DNA of 10,813 nt from Desulfobacteraceae bacterium (GTDB taxonomy: Bacteria; Desulfobacterota; Desulfobacteria; Desulfobacterales; JAABPS01): NCBI GenBank assembly GCA_011391835.1, contig JAABPS010000066.1:1-10813 (forward strand), given 5' to 3'. Position numbers and translations under genes: made by a program. Position 1 is the first letter of the stretch. Each line of letters opens with the position of its first letter. Below, one piece after another: positions 5,506-10,813 of this stretch. The notes under the pieces were generated by a model. It was given only the letters and a program-made list of their open reading frames with translations. It did not search any database and had not been told where the DNA came from.

Positions 5506-5943
5506 ATGGATACATTTAAAATCGAAAAGTTACATGGGTATCTGGTAGGTAAAACTGCCTTTACCATGAAACACAAACTTCATAACTTATTTAAATCAAA
5601 GGGCTATAGTGCTACCCCAGAGCACTGGGCAATACTGAATCTGCTGGAAGGAGATGAAGGGCTGTCGCAAAGCGAACTCGCCGGAAAAACCACCAAAGAT
5701 AAAACAAATATTACCCGAATACTGGATGTAATGCAAAAAAACGGCCTTATTCAACGCAGAAAGAATAAAAATGATCGCCGGGTCTATAGGATTTTTTTAA
5801 CGGATAAAGGACGAGCGCTTCAGTCAACGTTGGCACCATTTGTGCTTGAGATAGACAACCAGGCCTGCATCGGCTTGTCTGCGGAAGAGCTGAATGAACT
5901 GAAAAAACTATTAACAAAAATGTATGCAAATTTTAACAGATAA
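5506..5943 (+). CDS. MarR-family transcriptional regulator
   Basis: A 145-residue winged helix-turn-helix protein of MarR length. MarR-type dimeric repressors respond to small phenolic or other hydrophobic ligands or to oxidation and often control neighbouring efflux genes. The DNA-binding region spans about residues 36-102: TPEHWAILNLL, LSQSELAGKTTKDKTNITRILDVM containing the recognition helix, and the wing with the hallmark NDRRVYRIFLTDKG (89-102). The flanking N- and C-terminal helices form the usual dimer interface. One Cys (121) is present. The ATG at 5506 has no clear ribosome site; the leader is short and AT-rich. It is followed by the efflux genes on the same strand and preceded by a strong promoter buried in inverted repeats, so it probably represses itself and the pump. 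The ligand cannot be told from sequence. Confidence 0.92.
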   Translation: MDTFKIEKLHGYLVGKTAFTMKHKLHNLFKSKGYSATPEHWAILNLLEGDEGLSQSELAGKTTKDKTNITRILDVMQKNGLIQRRKNKNDRRVYRIFLTDKGRALQSTLAPFVLEIDNQACIGLSAEELNELKKLLTKMYANFNR

Positions 5944-5946
5944 TTC

Positions 5947-5958
5947 AATCTATAGATT
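5947..5958. promoter_or_regulatory. Palindromic second operator candidate before the efflux genes
   Basis: AATCTATAGATT is a perfect 12-bp palindrome lying just after the marR-type stop codon. It is built from the same half-site, ATCTATA / TATAGAT, as the inverted repeat at the marR promoter, but with the half-sites fused instead of spaced. It could be an extra regulator site between the regulator and the pump genes. Confidence 0.45.
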
Positions 5959-5985
5959 AAAACGATCATGACAAGGAGAATATAC

Positions 5986-7539
5986 TTGAATATAGCCAGA
6001 GCAACAGCCTTTTTTCTGATCTATTTGTGTACGAGCTGGATGGGTATAGCCACTGCAGCAAATCATGCAGATACACCGGCTGATGGACAAATTAAAACAG
6101 TCCGCATTGAACTATCGGATCACGCTGCATTTATTTTTAATGGAAAAAAAGTAACTCTCGGTGAGGCCATCCGCATGGTACTGGAAAACAACCGGGACAC
6201 GCTGTCCGGCGCGTACGACGTAGCCATGAGCGACTCCCAATATCTCAAGCTAAAGGGAAAGTATTCCCCTGTACTGAACATCGAGGGCGGCACCAGTTAT
6301 CAAAAATATCCTGACGCAGTCACCTCTATTTATGGCATTGAACAAAAAACCTGGGATGTTTCGTCTTCTCTGTCAAAAATGTTTTCAACTGGCACCACTG
6401 TTTCCGCAGGCATTGGTCATCCGCGGACTGAAGTTGACTGGCCACCCAGGTCCAAATATTACTCTCCAGAAGTATTTGTCAGTCTTCAACAGGAGTTGTT
6501 TAAAAATTCCTTTGGCTATATCGATCGCCGGCTTCTGAAAATCAACAAAAACATCTCCCAGATAAACCGGGAATATCTGCTCTTTCAACTGTCAGGGCTG
6601 GTCATTGAAGCTGTCCTCGATTACTGGACAGTGATTATTCATATGTCAGCTTTGGACAACGCTGAGTTACAGCTAAAAGAAACTCATCGGCTTCGTTCCA
6701 TCATCACGGAAAATGTCAGACTGGGTTTGGCTGAAGAATTTGAACTGAACTACTATAATACACTGGTAGCCCTTTCTGAATCACAAACCTTGAATGCGAA
6801 ACAGAATTTTTCCGATTCCTTAAAAAAACTGCTTCGCACATTAAACATGGATAATGTAGAACTCACCGGAACGGCGGTTCTTTCTGATAAGCTCCCGACG
6901 ATCGATGATACGAAAGCCCTGACGTATGCGTATGAACACAGGGCTGACTATACGAATGCGGTTTTAAACCATCAAAATGCAAAAATGAATCTGGAGATAT
7001 ATAAAAATGAAGGGCTCCCGTCTGTTGTTGCTGAAGTGAATGCATCATCTGCCGCTCACAGAGAAGACTCAAGCGATGCATACGCAGACATTTCCTCAAC
7101 AAAATATCCCGGATGGGAAGCCAGACTGATGCTGACCTACCCGCTGTATGATACCGAACAGAAAACAAACGTTCGAGACGCCAAATATCAACTGGAACAG
7201 GCAAAACTTCAGATGGACAAATACAAACGACTGGTCAAAGATGACGTGACAACAAGTATTGAACACATTCAGACGTTTTACAATCTATATCAAAAAACAA
7301 ATGAAGCAAGGAATCAGTCAGAAATATATTATCGAAAATTAAGAGACAGTCTCAAAAAGGGCAGGTTTAGTTCTGCTGTCGTAAAAAATGGCCTGGATAC
7401 CATGATTGAAAGCAGGCACGCCGAGCTTGAAGCCCTTGTGCATTATAACATTACCCTTCTTAAATTTCATCTGGCCAAGAACGATTTATTTGATCACTAC
7501 CGTATTGATCCGGATGAGTACCTTCCCAAGGAAAAATAA
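5986..7539 (+). CDS. TolC-family outer-membrane efflux protein
   Basis: Outer-membrane channel/periplasmic tunnel of a tripartite efflux system; 517 residues from the TTG at 5986. I prefer this start because AAGGAG (5973-5978) lies 7 nt before it; an ATG at 5968 would add MTRRIY but has no ribosome site. A signal peptide follows (hydrophobic AFFLIYLCTSWMGIATAA, probable cleavage near ATA-A). The TolC/OEP fold shows as two repeats: VTLGEAIRMVLENN opening the first helical part, beta-rich segments around residues 95-180, long helices with amphipathic heptad-like stretches, then KALTYAYEHRADYTNAVLNHQNAK (the family's 'A..RPD' equivalent, here HRAD) opening the second, another beta segment (PSVVAEVNASS, WEARLMLTYPLYD) and the final long helices. 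No lipobox is seen. It lies 14 nt before the RND permease gene and 42 nt after the regulator, so one operon is likely. Substrate unknown. Confidence 0.9.
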   Translation: MNIARATAFFLIYLCTSWMGIATAANHADTPADGQIKTVRIELSDHAAFIFNGKKVTLGEAIRMVLENNRDTLSGAYDVAMSDSQYLKLKGKYSPVLNIEGGTSYQKYPDAVTSIYGIEQKTWDVSSSLSKMFSTGTTVSAGIGHPRTEVDWPPRSKYYSPEVFVSLQQELFKNSFGYIDRRLLKINKNISQINREYLLFQLSGLVIEAVLDYWTVIIHMSALDNAELQLKETHRLRSIITENVRLGLAEEFELNYYNTLVALSESQTLNAKQNFSDSLKKLLRTLNMDNVELTGTAVLSDKLPTIDDTKALTYAYEHRADYTNAVLNHQNAKMNLEIYKNEGLPSVVAEVNASSAAHREDSSDAYADISSTKYPGWEARLMLTYPLYDTEQKTNVRDAKYQLEQAKLQMDKYKRLVKDDVTTSIEHIQTFYNLYQKTNEARNQSEIYYRKLRDSLKKGRFSSAVVKNGLDTMIESRHAELEALVHYNITLLKFHLAKNDLFDHYRIDPDEYLPKEK

Positions 7540-7553
7540 AAGAGGAGAGTTAC

Positions 7554-10500
7554 GTGCTGAAAATTGCTAAAATTTTAATTCACCAGAAACTCTTAATCAA
7601 CCTGATTGTTTTTTTAACTCTTCTTCTCGGATATTTCATGGCAAAATCCACAAACCGAGAAGCCTATCCGGAAGTCAATTTTGATATGGTTTCCATTAAA
7701 ACACTCTACCCTGGCGGTTCGCCGGATGAGATGGAACAGCTCATCTCCATACCCATTGAAAAAAAGCTTCGTGAAGTGGACGGTCTCGATAAGGTCAGAG
7801 CGTACAATATCGAAAATGTATCGGTCGTTGTTGTCTATATTGAGGATGATATTCGGGATAAAAAACAGGTCGTTCAGGACATAAAAGACGCCGTTGACCT
7901 GGTTGACAACTTTCCGGAAAAAGCAGAAACCCCTCTTGTCGAAGAAATTAAAATTGACAAAACAACAGCCATTGACGTTGCCCTGTTCGGAAAAGTTCCC
8001 GGCGTTCCGTATGGTGAGATCCGGGAAGCTGCTGATACTCTTGAAGATTTTCTATATGAAATTGACGGTGTGGCGGAAGTCGAAGATTTTGGTTACTACG
8101 ATAAGGAGTTTCTTGTTGAAGTAAACCCGGAATCTCAAAGAAAATACAGAATCGGTCTCAATAACGTTATTAATACCTTAAAAAGCCGAAACCTTGATCT
8201 TCCGGGCGGAGCGCTTCGAATTGATGATACAGAGTATATTCTCCGGACAAAGGGCCAGTATCAAAATACAAAGGAAATTGAAGATACCGTTATTATGGCC
8301 AATGATGCCGGATTTGTTACCCGGATAGAAGATGTAGCCCAGGTTTTTGATACCTTTGAAGAAGCCGATGTCTTTGAGCGGTTCAATGGCCGTAAAGGTG
8401 TTATCTTAAGAGTCTGGAAAAAACGAAGCGCAGATGAAATCGCCCTTGTTGACAGAATTAAAAAAGAGCTGGCCGATTATAAAATTACAAATTCTGAAAA
8501 TGTACGAATTCTAACCTTTAACGATACCAGCCGTTATACACAGAACCGCCTGTCATCTGTTAAAAGCAATGCAGTGAGCGGTTTTATTCTTCTGGCGCTT
8601 ATACTGGTTCTCCTTCTCGGTCCCCGGATTGCAGGCATTGTCACCCTCAGTATCCCCATTGCATTTATGGCCGCCTTTTTTGCCATGAAAATCGGCAATA
8701 TTACCTTCAATGTAATCAGCCTTTTCGGCATGATCATGGTCCTTGGCATGATCGTTGATTTTAGCATTGTCGTGTCCGAAAACAGCTATCGATATATGCA
8801 GATGGGCGTAGATAAAATCAGCGCCATTGAAAAAAGTGTTTCTGAAGTCTTCTGGCCGCTTACCGTAACGCTCCTGTGTATTTGCGCGGCCTTTGCACCC
8901 CTGTTGCTGATCAGCGGAATTGTGGGTAAATTCATCAAGGGGATACCCATCGTCTTGATGATCTGCCTCAGCGCTTCGTGGGGTATTGCCATGTTTATTA
9001 TACCAACGTATCTGAACATCTTTTCCAGCAAAAGATCCGGAAAAACCTTGCCTGCCGCAAGCAGCAATAAAAAGCAGTATATTGAAAAAGGCTGGTTCGG
9101 CCGTATTCAGAAGAAATATCAAAGCCTTCTTTATTCTTCTCTCAAACACCGGTATATTACGCTTGGTTTTTTGTTCCTTCTCCTTTTTCTAGCACTGTTT
9201 GTGTCACGGTTTATCGGCTTTGTCTTTATTCCCCGCGGCGGCGCTGAAGAGCTTCAGATAAAGATAAAATTTCCCCAGGAAACCAATCTCCAGGCCAATC
9301 TCCGGGAGATACGAAAAATTGAAACCATTATTCTTAAACTTTCTAAAATAGAGCTGAGTGCGCTGCACTGCACGGTCGGATCCGAAACCTCAAGCGGCCT
9401 GGATCCCAAACCGGGTGAAGGAACGCACAAATCAACGGTCATGATTTATTTAACCCCGGAAGAGGATCGTGAGCGAATCGCACCTCAGATTCTCGATCAG
9501 CTTCGGAAGGAAATACTCTCCGCTCAGAAGGATGGGCATTTATCCGGTTTGATGCAATTTGAATTTATGGAAAGAAGAAAAGGACCCCCTGTGGGAAAAC
9601 CGGTAAATGTGGAAATCAGAGGAAACGATTTTTCTACTTTGAAGACCATCTCCCAGGAATATATGGATTATTTACATACGATCAAAGGAGTAACAGATAT
9701 TGCCTTTGATCTTGAGGAAGGCAAAGAAGAATACCGCTACATGCCCGATGAAGTCATGGCCGCCCGTACCGACGTTTCCGTAATGGACATCGCCCAGGCT
9801 CTTAATGCCTCATTCGAAGGGGCTATTGCCACCAGTGTCCGCCAGGGCAAAGAAGACATTGATATTCGGGTGCGCTTTCCGGAAGCAGCCCGGATGGATA
9901 AACAGAGCCTCAATGAAGTGATGATCTCAAACGGTTCCGGCGGCCTTATTCCGCTGGGCAGCGTTACCCGTGTGGATAAACAGCCGGGCTATACGCAAAT
10001 TAACAGGCTCAATTTTAAACGGATTGTTCAGGTTCAGGCGGAAGTGGACACAAATGTCATTACTTCCATTGAAGTCAACCGGATGCTTGCCCGAAAATTT
10101 AAAGATATTGAAAAACGGTATAATGGCTATTCCATCTCCTATGGAGGCGAACAGGAAGAAACAGGAAAGCGGATGAAGGAGATGGGCGCTCTTTTTCTAT
10201 TTGCGGTTCTGATTATCTACATCATCCTGGCCGTATATTTCAATTCGGTGATCATCCCTGTTGTAATAATGAGCGCCATACCCTTTTCACTGGTAGGTGT
10301 TGTGCTGGCGCTGTGGGTGCATGGACAACCGCTTTCATTCATGAGCACTCTGGGGCTTTTCAGCCTTGCAGGAGTCATTGTCAGCAATACGCTGGTCCTG
10401 GTTCAATTTATTAATTACGTGAGGGATGAACAGCTTCCATTAAAGGAAGCGCTTGTTAAAACAGGTGTGATGCGCCTGCGTCCGGTAATATTGACCTCCG

Positions 10501-10733
10501 GCACGACTGTGCTGGGTCTGTTCCCCACCATTTATGGTGTGGGAGGAAGAGACTACTTTGTGGCGCCGCTGGCCCTGTCATTCGGGTATGGGCTGATTTT
10601 TGCAACCATCATCACACTGGTGCTTGTCCCGTGTTTCTACCATATCGCGGAAGATCTGAAGGGTGCCACAGCAAAACTGCTGGCCAAGGTGGGCATTGAG
10701 ATGGAAAGTACTATTTATAAAACAAAGATGTAA
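7554..10733 (+). CDS. RND-family efflux permease (AcrB/HAE-like)
   Basis: Inner-membrane proton-driven pump, 1059 residues, normal RND size. GTG start with AGGAG (7543-7547) 6 nt before it. Topology is standard: TM1 (about 10-30), periplasmic porter loop (31-336), TM2-6 (about 337-490), cytoplasmic linker rich in Lys/Ser (491-530), TM7 (534-556), second porter loop (557-877), TM8-12 (878-1028). Family signatures include TLYPGGSPDEMEQLISIPIE (49-68), TM4 GMIVDFSIVVSEN (398-410) and MRLRPVILTS (973-982). In TM4 Asp402 matches the first of the two AcrB proton-relay aspartates; the second is Phe403. In TM10 the AcrB lysine position is Ser944 (VIVSNTLVLVQF). The protein is full length without frameshift, so these are real variations. 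It ends in tandem stops (10731-10736). No adaptor gene precedes it. Drug, lipid or metal specificity cannot be assigned; the charged metal-relay residues of CusA are not evident. Confidence 0.95.
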   Translation: MLKIAKILIHQKLLINLIVFLTLLLGYFMAKSTNREAYPEVNFDMVSIKTLYPGGSPDEMEQLISIPIEKKLREVDGLDKVRAYNIENVSVVVVYIEDDIRDKKQVVQDIKDAVDLVDNFPEKAETPLVEEIKIDKTTAIDVALFGKVPGVPYGEIREAADTLEDFLYEIDGVAEVEDFGYYDKEFLVEVNPESQRKYRIGLNNVINTLKSRNLDLPGGALRIDDTEYILRTKGQYQNTKEIEDTVIMANDAGFVTRIEDVAQVFDTFEEADVFERFNGRKGVILRVWKKRSADEIALVDRIKKELADYKITNSENVRILTFNDTSRYTQNRLSSVKSNAVSGFILLALILVLLLGPRIAGIVTLSIPIAFMAAFFAMKIGNITFNVISLFGMIMVLGMIVDFSIVVSENSYRYMQMGVDKISAIEKSVSEVFWPLTVTLLCICAAFAPLLLISGIVGKFIKGIPIVLMICLSASWGIAMFIIPTYLNIFSSKRSGKTLPAASSNKKQYIEKGWFGRIQKKYQSLLYSSLKHRYITLGFLFLLLFLALFVSRFIGFVFIPRGGAEELQIKIKFPQETNLQANLREIRKIETIILKLSKIELSALHCTVGSETSSGLDPKPGEGTHKSTVMIYLTPEEDRERIAPQILDQLRKEILSAQKDGHLSGLMQFEFMERRKGPPVGKPVNVEIRGNDFSTLKTISQEYMDYLHTIKGVTDIAFDLEEGKEEYRYMPDEVMAARTDVSVMDIAQALNASFEGAIATSVRQGKEDIDIRVRFPEAARMDKQSLNEVMISNGSGGLIPLGSVTRVDKQPGYTQINRLNFKRIVQVQAEVDTNVITSIEVNRMLARKFKDIEKRYNGYSISYGGEQEETGKRMKEMGALFLFAVLIIYIILAVYFNSVIIPVVIMSAIPFSLVGVVLALWVHGQPLSFMSTLGLFSLAGVIVSNTLVLVQFINYVRDEQLPLKEALVKTGVMRLRPVILTSGTTVLGLFPTIYGVGGRDYFVAPLALSFGYGLIFATIITLVLVPCFYHIAEDLKGATAKLLAKVGIEMESTIYKTKM

Positions 10734-10753
10734 TAAAGAGTGGATATTCGGAT

Positions 10754-10784
10754 AGAGGTTTTGCAGAAAATATAAAAACCCTCT
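10754..10784 (+). terminator. Weak hairpin after the RND gene
   Basis: AGAGG (10754-10758) pairs with CCTCT (10780-10784), extended by four T/A pairs past one bulged C. A competing stem GCAGA (10763-10767) / TCTGC (10782-10786) exists. No real U tract follows, so it is only a weak terminator candidate, and the operon may continue past the window edge. Confidence 0.25.
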
Positions 10785-10813
10785 GCGCCTATTTGTTTAT
10801 ATAGTCAGCGTTA

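Noticed and set aside
6863..7204. 113-codon minus-strand open frame within the TolC-type gene
   Set aside because: It lies opposite conserved TolC-family coding sequence, with no ribosome site or recognisable domain.
8553..9149. 198-codon open frame on the minus strand within the RND gene
   Set aside because: Its translation is low-complexity and unlike any family I know, and it lies wholly opposite a well-supported RND coding region; it is a shadow frame.
1..10813. A mobile element, phage, defence island or CRISPR array
   Set aside because: No transposase, integrase, nuclease or repeat-spacer pattern is seen; gene order and content are housekeeping plus one chromosomal-type efflux operon.

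Overview
The window looks like a chromosomal segment of a Gram-negative, moderately AT-rich bacterium. An outer-membrane TolC-type channel, an RND pump and a lipoprotein of the DUF4197 type point to a two-membrane envelope. The protein style (IF3, PheS with two CxxC pairs, EngB/Era) fits a Desulfobacterota-like (former deltaproteobacterial) lineage, but that placement is inference from memory of these families and not a search result.

Left part (1-5303, all on the minus strand; read right to left in transcription order): engB (ysxC) and era, two ribosome-assembly GTPases 17 nt apart; a DUF4197 lipoprotein; then the classical translation operon infC - rpmI - rplT - pheS - pheT, with pheT running off the left edge. 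The usual upstream partner thrS is absent. infC has no ATG/GTG/TTG start that yields a full-length IF3; the fitting start is AUA (2805-2807), seven bases after a strong GGAGG, matching the known habit of infC to use a non-canonical start for autogenous control. The two spacers around rpmI (214 and 176 nt) are long for this operon and contain several inverted repeats, so they are the best place to look for an L20-type translational control RNA.

Middle (5304-5505): a divergent control region. On the plus strand there is a near-ideal sigma70-type promoter (TTGCAA, 17 bp, TATAAT) whose -10 box lies inside a 9-bp inverted repeat. The same half-site, ATCTATA, recurs as a perfect 12-bp palindrome just before the efflux genes. 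Together these look like the operators of the MarR-family regulator encoded at 5506-5943.

Right part (5506-10733, plus strand): marR-like regulator, TolC-family outer-membrane protein (probable TTG start) and a 1059-residue RND permease (GTG start), tightly spaced and probably one operon. No periplasmic adaptor (MFP/HlyD-type) gene lies between or before them; it may lie beyond the right edge. The permease keeps only one of the two TM4 aspartates and lacks the TM10 lysine of AcrB-type pumps.

I see no tRNA or rRNA genes, IS elements, CRISPR arrays or phage genes. The window is mostly conserved housekeeping DNA plus one efflux operon. The most interesting material is regulatory: the AUA start, the structured rpmI-flanking spacers and the repeated MarR-type half-sites.
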